From the NCBI GenBank assembly GCA_934098505.1, contig CAKOOR010000003.1, positions 68,814 to 132,813 of the forward strand: a stretch of DNA of 64,000 nucleotides. The letters run 5' to 3'. The stretch's first letter is position 1. The number at the start of each line of letters is the position of its first letter. A model generated the notes under the pieces. The model was not told the DNA's origin and ran no database searches. It worked only from the letters and a program-made list of their open reading frames with translations. Source of the DNA: an uncultured Bacilli bacterium. Its GTDB lineage: Bacteria > Bacillota_I > Bacilli_A > RF39 > UBA660. A program made the translations under genes and the position numbers. Shown here in pieces: positions 25,979 through 34,578 of the stretch.

Positions 25979-26917
25979 CTAATCGATATTATTTTTTAAT
26001 TTTTCTATTTCTTCCTTAGAAAGACCAGTACTTTCTACAATTTGGTCCTCACTTAATCCTATCTTGATAAGATTTTTGGCAATTTCTACAGCTTTTTCTT
26101 TCGAACCACGTTCAACGCCACGTTTGATACCACATTCGATACCACGCTCTTGGGCTTCCTCAAGTTCCGTATTTCTAATTATTTCATGCATATTCTCTTG
26201 ATCAAACATGGTAACCATTTCATCATCACTAGATAACTCTTTGGCTCTATTCACAAAATTTTTAGTTTCTTCTTTTGTCATAAAATAAGCAGACTCCTTT
26301 TTTAAATCTGAGGCCTTAGTGGCCATTAATATCCGGCATATTCTAGCCATATTCTTTTCAAATTCATCATGATAATTATAACTCTTATCATTTACTTTTG
26401 CTATACAAATATTGATAACCTTTATTATTTCTGTCATAACTTTATTATTTTGATTTTTGATATAACCAATATCAATAAAATTCTTTTGAGATTTATCTGT
26501 ATTATTAAAATTGATTAAAACCGTTTTTCTAATATTTTTGTAAGTCGTATCCCCAACTTTTAAAGTTCCTGAAGCTACTTTAAATAAGTAAATATAGTTT
26601 CTATCAATCATTATCTTTTTAGAATTCATTTCCACTATAATCTTATTATTATTATAATCAAGTAAAACATCAACATGACTATCCATATCTTTATAATGTC
26701 TTTTCAATAATTCTTTAGATAGATGTTTAACTTTACCCTTAATTTCACTAAGTTTTGTATCCGTAACTACTGATACTAGTAATTCGACTAAAGGCATGCC
26801 TTCATCGCTACCTATCATACTTCGATAAATAGGGTCAAATAACATTGATATTATTTTATCATCATCTTTTTTCTTACCTCCTTCCGGTTCTTCAATAAAT
26901 AGTTCGTCTAGTTGCAT
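25979..26917 (-). CDS. Rpn/PD-(D/E)XK nuclease family protein, second copy
   Basis: 312 residues from the ATG at 26917, with AGTGGAGC upstream; a longer frame runs into the promoter block and is unlikely. Features: LFDPIYRSMIGSDEG, HYKDMDSHVDVLLDYNNNKIIVEMNSKK (catalytic Asp and ExN), a helical middle (MTKEETKNFVNRAKEL) and a C-terminal GIKRGVERGSKEKAVEIAKNLIKIGLSEDQIVESTGLSKEEIEKL helix pair typical of these families, here split by reading as repeats of RG. It is related to but clearly diverged from the gene at 23115. Its promoter block is identical over 44 bp. Confidence 0.65.
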   Translation of the reverse strand: MQLDELFIEEPEGGKKKDDDKIISMLFDPIYRSMIGSDEGMPLVELLVSVVTDTKLSEIKGKVKHLSKELLKRHYKDMDSHVDVLLDYNNNKIIVEMNSKKIMIDRNYIYLFKVASGTLKVGDTTYKNIRKTVLINFNNTDKSQKNFIDIGYIKNQNNKVMTEIIKVINICIAKVNDKSYNYHDEFEKNMARICRILMATKASDLKKESAYFMTKEETKNFVNRAKELSSDDEMVTMFDQENMHEIIRNTELEEAQERGIECGIKRGVERGSKEKAVEIAKNLIKIGLSEDQIVESTGLSKEEIEKLKNNID

Positions 26918-26949
26918 ATTAAGCTCCACTTCTAAGAAGGTATTATTTA

Positions 26950-26993
26950 TCCTTCTATATATATTTATTACCGTTAAAAGTCTAATTTCCTTC
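26950..26993 (-). promoter_or_regulatory. 44-bp promoter block shared with 24136-24179
   Basis: Identical to the block before the gene at 23115. It lies 33 bp before the ATG at 26917. Confidence 0.6.
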
Positions 26994-27112
26994 AAAAGTT
27001 TTACTTTTAATGTTACTTGCTATTATTTTTTTAATTTGTAAATAATGATAGCAATTTTTAAAAATATAAGTTATAATTATTCTAGAAATAAATAGTAAGG
27101 GATTGTGATATT

Positions 27113-28675
27113 ATGAATTATACTAGTGTTATAAAAAAGCAAACGAAAATTATTGCTTTATCAGTCTTTATAATGGTAATTGGTATTTTAGGAGTAAGTT
27201 ATGCTCTATTTATGAAAGTAGACCAATCAGATGAACAAACGGTTCAATCTGGTAGTTTAATTATGCAACTATCAGCTTATGCTGGTAGTACAGTAATTTC
27301 TAGTAATGATTTACCAATTGATGATAGTGAAGGATTACTTACTAAAGGTTATAGTTTCTCTGTAACTAATAATGGTACTTTACCGATAACTTATTATATA
27401 GCTTTATATGATAATCCTGATGATACAAGTACTAATAAATTAAGTTATGATTATATTAAAGTATCTTTAGATAATGGTACCCCTTTTACTTTAGGTAGTA
27501 TAACTACTAAAGATAGTTCTGGTAGATCTATTTTAAAACAAGATATATCTTTAGCACCAGATAAATATGATACACATAATATTAAGATTTGGATTGATAG
27601 TGAAACACCTGAATCAGAAATAGGTAAGACTATATCTTTAAAGATTTATGCTTATGGTGAAGTATGTGAAGATGGTGAGTGTAATGGTGGTACTAAGATT
27701 CCAGGACCTGTAGATAAAATAATAGCACAATTGGATACAAGTGGTAATTGTCCAACAGTAAATGAAGATGGTTCGGTTAGTGTAACTGGAGCCGAGGCTA
27801 CTAATGGTTATTTATGTAAGGCCAAAGATGCTTATGGTGATTCGTATTATTATCGTGGTAATGTAACTAATAACTACGTGAAGTTCGCTGATAAATATTG
27901 GCGAATAGTTCGTATTAATGGTGATGGTACTGTAAGAGTTATTTATGATGGAACAGCGGCACATTCTAATGGTGAAAATAGTAGTGATAGAGAAATAGGA
28001 AGTTATGCTTTTAATAGTGGAGCTCGTGATAATGCTCTTGTTGGTTATATGTATGGTAAAGCTGGTTCATCAACTTATGCAGATACTCATGCTAATACCA
28101 ATAATTCTGATATTAAAACTGTTATAGATTATTGGTATGAAACAGATATAGTTGGTACAACTAATGAACAATATTTAGCTGATAATGTATTCTGTAATGA
28201 TCGAAGTTTTGCTCAAAATAATAGCGGTACTGGTGCTGGAACTAGTAAAACATATTATAGATGGTATAATGGTCCTTGGAAGAGCAATGGATATAATACA
28301 AAGATGATGTTAACTTGTCCACAAAAGAATGATGCCTTTACCGTAGGTGATACTACAAATGGTAATGGTGCTCTAACGTATCCAGTAGGTCTTTTAAGTA
28401 CAGATGAAATAGTACTAGCCGGTGGGTGGAGTGATGCCAATAGTGGTTATTACCTATACTCAGGGCAGTTTTGGTGGGCTTCCTCGCCGTACGCCTTCAA
28501 TGGCAATTACGCTTTCGTGCGTTTCGTAGATTCGGATGGCATTGCGAGCGACAACGACGAATACGGCAACTACGTGGAAATCGGCACCGGGGTTCGACCA
28601 GTTTTAAATCTGAAAGCTGAAGTGCTGGCACAAGGCTCAGGAACAGCATCTGACCCATATCGCATTTCTTCGTAG
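27113..28675 (+). CDS. SipW-type surface protein with DUF6273/C-type-lectin-like end, candidate DGR target
   Basis: 520 residues. A membrane/signal helix (IIALSVFIMVIGILGVSYALF) of the kind cleaved by SipW enzymes precedes a camelysin-like beta domain (about 35-195), then a Gly/Asn-rich domain with YYYRGNVTNNYVKFADKYW and WRIVRINGDGTVRVIY, and an end with FWWASSPY..., GVRPVLNLK and SDPYRI, the DUF6273/formylglycine-enzyme-like C-type lectin fold used by many gut surface proteins and DGR targets. From about 28465 the base composition changes sharply: 28501-28620 has 60 G+C in 120, against 23 in 60 at 28321-28380, and NNC codons dominate. A paralogue lies at 51811. Confidence 0.75.
   Translation: MNYTSVIKKQTKIIALSVFIMVIGILGVSYALFMKVDQSDEQTVQSGSLIMQLSAYAGSTVISSNDLPIDDSEGLLTKGYSFSVTNNGTLPITYYIALYDNPDDTSTNKLSYDYIKVSLDNGTPFTLGSITTKDSSGRSILKQDISLAPDKYDTHNIKIWIDSETPESEIGKTISLKIYAYGEVCEDGECNGGTKIPGPVDKIIAQLDTSGNCPTVNEDGSVSVTGAEATNGYLCKAKDAYGDSYYYRGNVTNNYVKFADKYWRIVRINGDGTVRVIYDGTAAHSNGENSSDREIGSYAFNSGARDNALVGYMYGKAGSSTYADTHANTNNSDIKTVIDYWYETDIVGTTNEQYLADNVFCNDRSFAQNNSGTGAGTSKTYYRWYNGPWKSNGYNTKMMLTCPQKNDAFTVGDTTNGNGALTYPVGLLSTDEIVLAGGWSDANSGYYLYSGQFWWASSPYAFNGNYAFVRFVDSDGIASDNDEYGNYVEIGTGVRPVLNLKAEVLAQGSGTASDPYRISS
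28465..28610 (+). other. Candidate DGR variable region
   Basis: Between FWW and VRPVLNL about 20 of some 36 codons end in C with the first two bases varied (TAC, GCC, TTC, GGC, AGC, GAC, AAC, ATC, ACC), in a genome that prefers codons ending in T. This is the expected outcome of adenine mutagenesis of AAC codons in a template repeat. No template or reverse transcriptase is in the window. Confidence 0.45.
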
Positions 28676-28706
28676 AAAAAATTTTACAATAATAGGTTTG
28701 ATAACG

Positions 28707-28740
28707 TAAATCGCCCAAAATGATGAGTCATTTTGGGCGA
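28707..28740. other. 13-bp perfect inverted repeat behind candidate DGR target
   Basis: TCGCCCAAAATGA, loop TGAG, TCATTTTGGGCGA. No T-run follows on either strand, so it is not a normal terminator. DGR targets often need a hairpin or cruciform at this position behind the variable region. Confidence 0.6.
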
Positions 28741-28900
28741 CAAATTGTAAATGTCAATATCAAATGTCACAATTTAATATTATCGAGGGTATCGTATTTT
28801 AATATCTGACTAGCTGACAGTTTTTCCAAAAGCCCTATAAAAACCAGATTTCCTGCTGTTAGAAAGTCAAACGATTCTACCCAAAACGAAATAGATGCGA
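28741..28900. other. Non-coding interval behind surface-protein gene
   Basis: No gene. AAATTGT/ACAATTT pair around 28741-28775, with two AAATGTCA-type direct repeats between the arms. Less AT-rich than other intergenic DNA here; possibly part of the same imported block as the variable region. Confidence 0.4.
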
Positions 28901-28948
28901 AGGGTTTCGCTTAAGAAGGAATACTCTTCTTAAACGAAACTCCTTTTT
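28901..28948 (+). terminator. Strong terminator upstream of rlmN
   Basis: A long stem GG.TTTCG.TTAAGAAG with CTTCTTAA.CGAAA.CC, then TTTTTT. Confidence 0.8.
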
Positions 28949-29019
28949 TAATTAAATAGTTAACTTGTGAAGATAAGTAAATTAAGGTATAATAAGCGGT
29001 GCAAAGAGAAGTGATTTTT

Positions 29020-30042
29020 ATGAAAAATATATATGGAATAAAAAGAAGTGATTTAGAAGAATATTTTATTAATATTGGAGAAAAGAAATTTAAAGCTTTA
29101 CAAGTATACGAATGGTTATACCTAAAAAGAGTAGATAGTATTGATAAAATGAGTAATATTAAAAAAGAAATTCAAGATAAACTAAAGAATGATTTTAGTA
29201 TGGATATGATAAGTATTACTAAGGTTGAACATGATACTGATACTCATAAATACTTATTCTTACTACCTGACCATAACTATATCGAAGCTGTTCTTATGGA
29301 ACATGATTATGGCTTAAGTGTTTGTGTATCTAGTGAAGTAGGATGCAACATGGGCTGTAAATTTTGTGAATCGGGAAGAAGAAAAAAAGTAAGAAACTTA
29401 GAAGCCTATGAAATGGTTGAACAAATCCTTCTTATCGAAAAAGATATCGGTAAGAGAATATCCAGTGTTGTTGTTATGGGAATTGGAGAACCCTTTGATA
29501 ACTATGATAACCTAATGGACTTTATAAGAATTATAAATGATCCTAAAGGTATCAGTATCGGAGCCCGTCATATAACCGTATCCACTTGTGGACTAGTCCC
29601 TAAAATATATGAATTTAGTAAAGAAGACTTACAAGTAAACTTAGCCTTAAGCTTACATGCTCCAAATGATGAAATAAGAAATAAAATAATGCCTATTAAT
29701 AAAGCTTATAATATCAGTGAAGTAATAAAAGCCATTAAAGATTATATTAAAGAAACTAATAGACGAGTTACTATTGAATATGTTATGCTAGAAGATATAA
29801 ATGATAGTAAGGAATGTGCTTTAGAACTTTCCAAACTATTAAGGGGATTAAATGTCTATGTTAATATGATACCTTATAATGAAACTAACCATCTAGAATT
29901 TAAAAAGAGTAATAAGAAAAAAATTGATGAGTTCTATGATACTTTAGTTAAAAATAAAATTAATGTAACAGTTAGAAGAAAATTTGGTAGTAATATTTCC
30001 GCAGCTTGTGGTCAACTAAGAAGTAAGGAGGAAGAAAAATGA
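29020..30042 (+). CDS. rlmN: 23S rRNA (adenine-2503-C2)-methyltransferase
   Basis: 340 residues from the ATG at 29020, chosen with AGAAGTGA upstream; GTG 28999 lacks a site. Radical-SAM cluster CNMGCKFC at Cys109, 113 and 116, GEPFDNYDN, SLHAPNDEIRN, and the C-terminal catalytic Cys in SAACGQLR. Methylates A2503 of 23S rRNA and A37 of some tRNAs. First gene of the rlmN-prpC-prkC-rsgA-rpe run, with overlapping or touching genes; the same order is common in Firmicutes. Confidence 0.93.
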   Translation: MKNIYGIKRSDLEEYFINIGEKKFKALQVYEWLYLKRVDSIDKMSNIKKEIQDKLKNDFSMDMISITKVEHDTDTHKYLFLLPDHNYIEAVLMEHDYGLSVCVSSEVGCNMGCKFCESGRRKKVRNLEAYEMVEQILLIEKDIGKRISSVVVMGIGEPFDNYDNLMDFIRIINDPKGISIGARHITVSTCGLVPKIYEFSKEDLQVNLALSLHAPNDEIRNKIMPINKAYNISEVIKAIKDYIKETNRRVTIEYVMLEDINDSKECALELSKLLRGLNVYVNMIPYNETNHLEFKKSNKKKIDEFYDTLVKNKINVTVRRKFGSNISAACGQLRSKEEEK

Positions 30043-30779
30043 AAACATTTTATTTAACGGATGCTGGGAAGGTAAGAAGTCATAATGAAGATTCCGTTAC
30101 TATTCTAAAAAATGATTCCGGCGAATATTTACTTATCGTTGCTGATGGTATGGGCGGTCATCGCGCTGGCGAAGTTGCCTCATCTATGGTTGTAACCCAT
30201 TTAGGCAAAAGATTTAATGACCTCGTAACCGTTGGTACTAAATATGATGCCACTAACTGGTTAAAAGATAATATTAGTGAAATAAATCATCATATCGTTG
30301 AATATGCTAGTAATAATCCAGAAAGTAAAGGCATGGGTACGACTGTTGTTGTTGCCCTTCTAACGCATGATTTCCTTTTATACGCTAATGTAGGTGACTC
30401 TAGTGGCTTTGCTATGAAAAATGGTCACTTACTTAAAGTTACCAAAGACCATACTTTAGTTCAATTACTAGTCCAAGCTGGTGACTTAACCGAAGAAGAA
30501 GCCAAATATCATCCTAAAAAAAATGTTTTAATGAAAGCTTTAGGAGGCGAAGAAGATGTTGTACCAGATATTTACGAAGTCGACATGTCCTTTGATGCTA
30601 TTCTTCTATCCAGTGATGGTCTAACTAATATGTTAAGTAATGAAGCCATCGAAAAAGTCTTAAATGATCCAGAACTTAGTGTTGAAGAAAAAGTCGTTAA
30701 ATTAATTAGAAAATGTAATGCCAGGGGTGGAACCGATAATATATCAATAGCGTATTTAGTAAAAGAAAGTGGTGAATAA
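30039..30779 (+). CDS. prpC: PP2C-family Ser/Thr phosphatase
   Basis: 246 residues with the PPM metal motifs: TDAGKVRSHNEDS, VADGMGGHRAGEVAS, GTTVVVALL, NVGDSSGF, SSDGLTNMLS and GTDNISIA. Cytoplasmic, it dephosphorylates targets of the neighbouring PASTA kinase. It overlaps rlmN by 4 bp (ATGA) and is translationally coupled. Confidence 0.95.
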   Translation: MKTFYLTDAGKVRSHNEDSVTILKNDSGEYLLIVADGMGGHRAGEVASSMVVTHLGKRFNDLVTVGTKYDATNWLKDNISEINHHIVEYASNNPESKGMGTTVVVALLTHDFLLYANVGDSSGFAMKNGHLLKVTKDHTLVQLLVQAGDLTEEEAKYHPKKNVLMKALGGEEDVVPDIYEVDMSFDAILLSSDGLTNMLSNEAIEKVLNDPELSVEEKVVKLIRKCNARGGTDNISIAYLVKESGE

Positions 30780-30780
30780 T

Positions 30781-32505
30781 ATGATAATGAAAGGACAAAA
30801 GATTAACGATCGTTATCAAATAATAAAATCTATTGGCGAAGGGGGAATGGCTAACGTTTATTTAGCCTATGATACAATTTTAGATCGTAACGTTGCGGTC
30901 AAAGTTTTACGTGGTGACTTAGCTACTGATGAAAAATTTGTCCGTCGTTTCCAAAGAGAAGCTTTATCAGCCTCCAGCCTAAGTCATCCTAATATTGTAG
31001 AAGTTTATGATGTTGGCGAAGATAATGGCCAGTATTATATAGTTATGGAATATATTGAAGGCTGTCAGTTAAAACAACTCTTAAAAAAACGTGGTCGCCT
31101 AACTTTAAGCGAAGTAATCGATATCATGCTCCAAATAACCGATGGCTTATCCGTTGCTCATGATGCTTATATTATTCACCGTGATATAAAACCTCAAAAC
31201 ATCATGATTTTAGATAGTGGCCTTGTTAAGATAACTGATTTCGGTATTGCTATGGCGATGAACAGCACCCAATTAACTCAAACCAATTCCGTAATGGGTA
31301 GTGTTCATTATTTACCACCGGAACAGGCTAACGGTAAAGGTTCAACCTTACAAAGCGATATTTATTCCATGGGTATTTTAATGTATGAACTCTTAACGGG
31401 AGAATTACCATATAAAGGCGATAACGCCGTTGAAATAGCCCTTAAACATCTAAAAGAAAAAATACCTAGTATCAGAGATAAATATCCGGAAATACCTCAA
31501 AGTGTCGAAAATATTATCATCAAGGCCACTGCTAAAAATCCGAAAAATAGATATGCTGATGCTAGAAGTATGAACGAAGACTTAAGAACTTGCTTAGATG
31601 ATTCCAGAGTAAATGAACCCAAAATAGTCTTACCATATCCAGAATTTGATGAAGATAGAAAACCGAAAAATGCAACCAAAGCAACCAACAAAACTGATGG
31701 TATTGTAAAAGAAATAAAATCAGAAGAGGTGGAAAATACGAAAAAAGATAACAAAATATTAATAACTTTATTTGCCGTCTTTACCGGTATTGTTTTAGTA
31801 ATAACTTCTATTATTGTTTTATTACCTGTAATTACTAATCAACAGGAAATTAAAGTTCCTGATGTAGCTGGTCTTGATATCAGTGATGCTATCAATACTT
31901 TACAAAATGAAGGCTTTAAAATAGCTGATCAACAAAAAGAACAAGCAAGCGATGAAGTTCCCGTTGGTAAAGTTGTAAAAACTAATCCCGTCGCTGGTGT
32001 TAAAAAAACAAAGGGTAGTGAAATAACTTTATACATCTCAACCGGTAATGAAGGCTTCACTATGGAAGACTTTACAGGTAAAAACTATTATACCGTCTAT
32101 GGAACCCTAACTGCCTATGGTATCTTAGTAATTCCCGAAAAACGTGATGTTAGTGATACCAATATCGATGCTTCAACGATCCTTGATCAATCGGTTAAAG
32201 CTGGAGAAAAAGTTGCTAAAGGCGATACAGTAATTTTATATATTCCTAATGTCACAACTAAATATCCAGACTTTACAAGTGGCGATTATACAAGAGAACA
32301 AATTGAACAATTTTGTACTCAATATAGTATTAATTGTAAATTTAAAGAAGTAAGTGAAGCTTCCGGTAATTATAAGAATGGTGATATCATTTTCCAATCA
32401 AGACCAAGTGGCACTCAAGTTACCAGTGGTGCTAGTCTAACGATAACGATCTTTGCTAAAGAAGATGTTGTTGAATGCAACCCAAATGAGGAAGTTTGTG
32501 AATAA
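30781..32505 (+). CDS. prkC: PASTA-domain Ser/Thr protein kinase
   Basis: About 574 residues. Kinase domain residues 8-270 (GEGGMANVYLA, VAVKVL, HRDIKPQNIM, DFGIAMA, SVHYLPPEQANG). Juxtamembrane spacer, one membrane helix (ILITLFAVFTGIVLVITSIIV, about 325-347), then three PASTA repeats outside (DVAGLDISDAINTLQNEG..., FTGKNYYTVYGTLTAYG..., FTSGDYTREQIEQFCTQY...). It senses muropeptides or lipid II and controls wall growth, dormancy exit and spore germination in relatives. The protein ends in an acidic CNPNEEVCE tail. Confidence 0.95.
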   Translation: MIMKGQKINDRYQIIKSIGEGGMANVYLAYDTILDRNVAVKVLRGDLATDEKFVRRFQREALSASSLSHPNIVEVYDVGEDNGQYYIVMEYIEGCQLKQLLKKRGRLTLSEVIDIMLQITDGLSVAHDAYIIHRDIKPQNIMILDSGLVKITDFGIAMAMNSTQLTQTNSVMGSVHYLPPEQANGKGSTLQSDIYSMGILMYELLTGELPYKGDNAVEIALKHLKEKIPSIRDKYPEIPQSVENIIIKATAKNPKNRYADARSMNEDLRTCLDDSRVNEPKIVLPYPEFDEDRKPKNATKATNKTDGIVKEIKSEEVENTKKDNKILITLFAVFTGIVLVITSIIVLLPVITNQQEIKVPDVAGLDISDAINTLQNEGFKIADQQKEQASDEVPVGKVVKTNPVAGVKKTKGSEITLYISTGNEGFTMEDFTGKNYYTVYGTLTAYGILVIPEKRDVSDTNIDASTILDQSVKAGEKVAKGDTVILYIPNVTTKYPDFTSGDYTREQIEQFCTQYSINCKFKEVSEASGNYKNGDIIFQSRPSGTQVTSGASLTITIFAKEDVVECNPNEEVCE

Positions 32506-33331
32506 GGGTAAAGTTATCCGTATTATCAGTAACCTATATAGTGTTCTTGTAAACGATACCATTATTAATGCTAGAGCTAGAGGTAAATTTCGTCAAAATG
32601 AAATAAGTCCGATGGTAGGTGACGAAGTAGTAATTGATATCGAAAAAAAATATATTTTAGAAATCTTACCCCGAAAAAATTATTTAACAAGACCTAATAT
32701 TAGTAACATCGACTTAGTCATTTGTGTTACCAGTACCAAAGAGCCAGCTTTATCCCTTAACCTCTTAGATAAACAACTGGCTTTTCTTGCTCTTCATAAT
32801 ATTCCTAGTATGATCTGCTTTACAAAATATGATCTTTTAAATAAAGAAGAACAAGAAGAAATTAATACCTTAATTACTTATTATCAAAAAATTGGTATTG
32901 ATACAGTCATTAATACGGAGCTTACAAAAATTAATACTATATTAAAAGGTAAAGAAGTTGGTCTTCTCGGTCAAAGTGGGGCTGGAAAATCTAGCCTTAT
33001 TAATAAACTAGGAAACTATAATATTAAAACCCAACCCATCTCTAAAGCCTTAGGTCGTGGTATCCATACCACTCGTCATGTTGAAATTTATAAAGTAAAT
33101 GACTTTTATTTACTAGATACCCCTGGTTTTAGTGCCCTTGATTTAAACTTTACTAATCCTAACGACTTAAAAAATGGTTTTATCGAATTTAAAAATTATA
33201 ATTGTCGTTTTAAAGATTGTAAACATTATAAAGAAATAGACTGTGCAGTAAAAGAAAATGTCGGTAAAGAAATTTTACCTAGTAGATATGAAAACTATAT
33301 AAGTTTTTTGGAGAAAGAAAAATGGAAGTAA
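32498..33331 (+). CDS. rsgA: Ribosome small-subunit GTPase A
   Basis: About 277 residues: N-terminal OB-fold, a circularly permuted GTPase (G4 TKYD, G1 GQSGAGKSSL, G3 DTPGF) and a C-terminal zinc site (CRFKDCKHYKEIDCAV). It helps 30S maturation. The start is uncertain: GTG 32498 has GAGGAAG just upstream, while ATG 32486 in the same frame lacks a site; both overlap prkC. Confidence 0.93.
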   Translation: MNKGKVIRIISNLYSVLVNDTIINARARGKFRQNEISPMVGDEVVIDIEKKYILEILPRKNYLTRPNISNIDLVICVTSTKEPALSLNLLDKQLAFLALHNIPSMICFTKYDLLNKEEQEEINTLITYYQKIGIDTVINTELTKINTILKGKEVGLLGQSGAGKSSLINKLGNYNIKTQPISKALGRGIHTTRHVEIYKVNDFYLLDTPGFSALDLNFTNPNDLKNGFIEFKNYNCRFKDCKHYKEIDCAVKENVGKEILPSRYENYISFLEKEKWK

Positions 33332-33936
33332 GTGTATCATTTTTAAAGAGTAAATATTCTCTTCAAGAGCAAATAAAGACTTTAAATAATTCTAATTGTG
33401 ATTTAATTCATGTTGATTTTATGGATGGAACTTTTACAGAAAATAAGACTATATCTTTAGAAGATATGTCTTTACAAGACTTTACAAAACCTTTAGAGTT
33501 TCACCTAATGGTAATAAATCCTACTGATTATTTAGAATATTGTAAAACTTTTAAAGCTACCCATTTCATTGTCCATTACGAGATTCTAAAAGATCCCCTA
33601 AAAACAATTCTTGATATAATTGATGCCGGTATGTTACCAGGTCTTGCTATTAATCCCGATACTTCCGTTGAAGAAATCAACCCCTTATTAAAATATATTG
33701 ATATGGTTTTAGTAATGAGTGTTACACCTGGAGCCGGTGGTCAAAGTTTTTTATTTAAAACTGTTAATAAATTAAAAGAATTAAGAAAAATTTATAAAGG
33801 TCGGATTGAAGTTGATGGCGGCATCAATGATAAAACTATTAATCTTGTTAAAGACTATGTTGATGCCGTTGTTTCCGGGTCATATGTTTGTTTAAGTGAT
33901 GATTATAATAAAGCTATTGAGAGATTAAAAAAATAA
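33322..33936 (+). CDS. rpe: Ribulose-phosphate 3-epimerase
   Basis: 204 residues, TIM barrel with DLIHVDFMDGTF, LEFHLMV, VMSVTPGAGGQSF, IEVDGGINDKT and AVVSGSYV. Interconverts ribulose-5-P and xylulose-5-P in the pentose-phosphate pathway. It overlaps rsgA by 10 bp. The metal ligands His and Asp of the family are in place. It is slightly shorter than the usual 215-220 residues. Confidence 0.93.
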   Translation: MEVSVSFLKSKYSLQEQIKTLNNSNCDLIHVDFMDGTFTENKTISLEDMSLQDFTKPLEFHLMVINPTDYLEYCKTFKATHFIVHYEILKDPLKTILDIIDAGMLPGLAINPDTSVEEINPLLKYIDMVLVMSVTPGAGGQSFLFKTVNKLKELRKIYKGRIEVDGGINDKTINLVKDYVDAVVSGSYVCLSDDYNKAIERLKK

Positions 33937-33966
33937 GTGTTTTGTAAAGAAGACACTTATTTTTTA
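33932..33966. terminator. Bidirectional terminator between rpe and XRE gene
   Basis: AATAAGTGT pairs with ACACTTATT, with T-runs in both directions. Confidence 0.75.
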
Positions 33967-34217
33967 TACATATAGATTCTTTTAGGCAAAATTTTTGCTT
34001 GTTTGGCTGTTTCTTTATTAAATAATAACTCAGGTTCTACATTTAAAGCTTTAGCAATAATTTCAATATTGTTTAAAGTTAAATTGGCTTCGCCATTTTC
34101 CACAATACTAATATAAGCCATTTTAAAATTAGCCAATTCCGCAAATTTTTCTTGTGTATAGTTATTTTGATAACGATACCATTTAGTATTCAAACCAACA
34201 ATTTCTCTTAAATTCAT
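33957..34217 (-). CDS. Small XRE-family regulator
   Basis: 86 residues, almost entirely a Cro/CI helix-turn-helix (NTKWYRYQNNYTQEKFAELANF, KMAYISIVENGEANLTLNNIEIIAKAL). No effector domain. GGGAG lies upstream of the ATG. The upstream region contains the motif ACTTTTAACGGTA, also present in both Rpn-type promoters, so autoregulation and control of those genes is a reasonable hypothesis. Confidence 0.8.
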   Translation of the reverse strand: MNLREIVGLNTKWYRYQNNYTQEKFAELANFKMAYISIVENGEANLTLNNIEIIAKALNVEPELLFNKETAKQAKILPKRIYMYKK

Positions 34218-34307
34218 CTAACAAACACTCCCTTACTATACTTATTTTTACCGAATTCATAAAAATAATTACATATAAATTATAAATATTAACGATAACA
34301 ATATTAA

Positions 34308-34320
34308 TACCGTTAAAAGT
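34308..34320 (-). promoter_or_regulatory. ACTTTTAACGGTA motif upstream of XRE gene
   Basis: A 13-mer identical to the core of the 44-bp blocks at 24136 and 26950. It is surrounded by TAACG...CGTTA half-sites about 26 bp apart. Confidence 0.4.
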
Positions 34321-34413
34321 TAATAATTTATACATTAAATATAGTAAGATACCAAGTTTTACCGCCCTTTTTATATAGTCTATAGTGACCAGTTGACCAC
34401 TTAAAAATGAACA

Positions 34414-34510
34414 TAAAAAAAGGAGACAGTAATTATAACTGTCTCAAAAAGAATAAAAAGGGGTTGGCTAGTGTGATACTAGCACCAACTTGCAGTAACG
34501 CAAATTGGTA
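34414..34510 (-). ncRNA. Candidate structured sRNA or attenuator leader
   Basis: Minus-strand promoter TTGACA (34540-34545), 17-bp spacer, TAGTAT (34517-34522). The RNA would contain CCAATTTGC/GCAAGTTGG, then GTTGGTGCTAGT/ACTAGCCAAC, which share GTTGG and so exclude each other, and would end in GAGACAGT/ACTGTCTC followed by CCTTTTTTT. It is either an independent sRNA or a switch ahead of the XRE gene about 200 bp downstream. No known family recognised. Confidence 0.5.
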
Positions 34511-34553
34511 ACTAATATACTAATAAAAAAAGGTAGTTTTGTCAATGCTTTTT

Positions 34554-34562
34554 TGCTATAAT
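34554..34562 (+). promoter_or_regulatory. Extended -10 promoter of recG
   Basis: TGCTATAAT, 16 bp before the ATG at 34579; divergent from the minus-strand promoter at 34517-34545. Confidence 0.5.
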
Positions 34563-34578
34563 TTTACTAGTGATGGCA

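Noticed and set aside
28497..28718. Minus-strand gene opposite the candidate variable region
   Set aside because: It follows from the GC-rich shadow and runs across the hairpin; no start signals.
28707..28740. Ordinary terminator behind the surface-protein gene
   Set aside because: No T-run follows on either strand; a proper terminator lies at 28901-28948 instead.
34440..34510. tRNA or SRP RNA in the structured region before recG
   Set aside because: No cloverleaf and no SRP Alu or GGAAGCA-type loop could be found.
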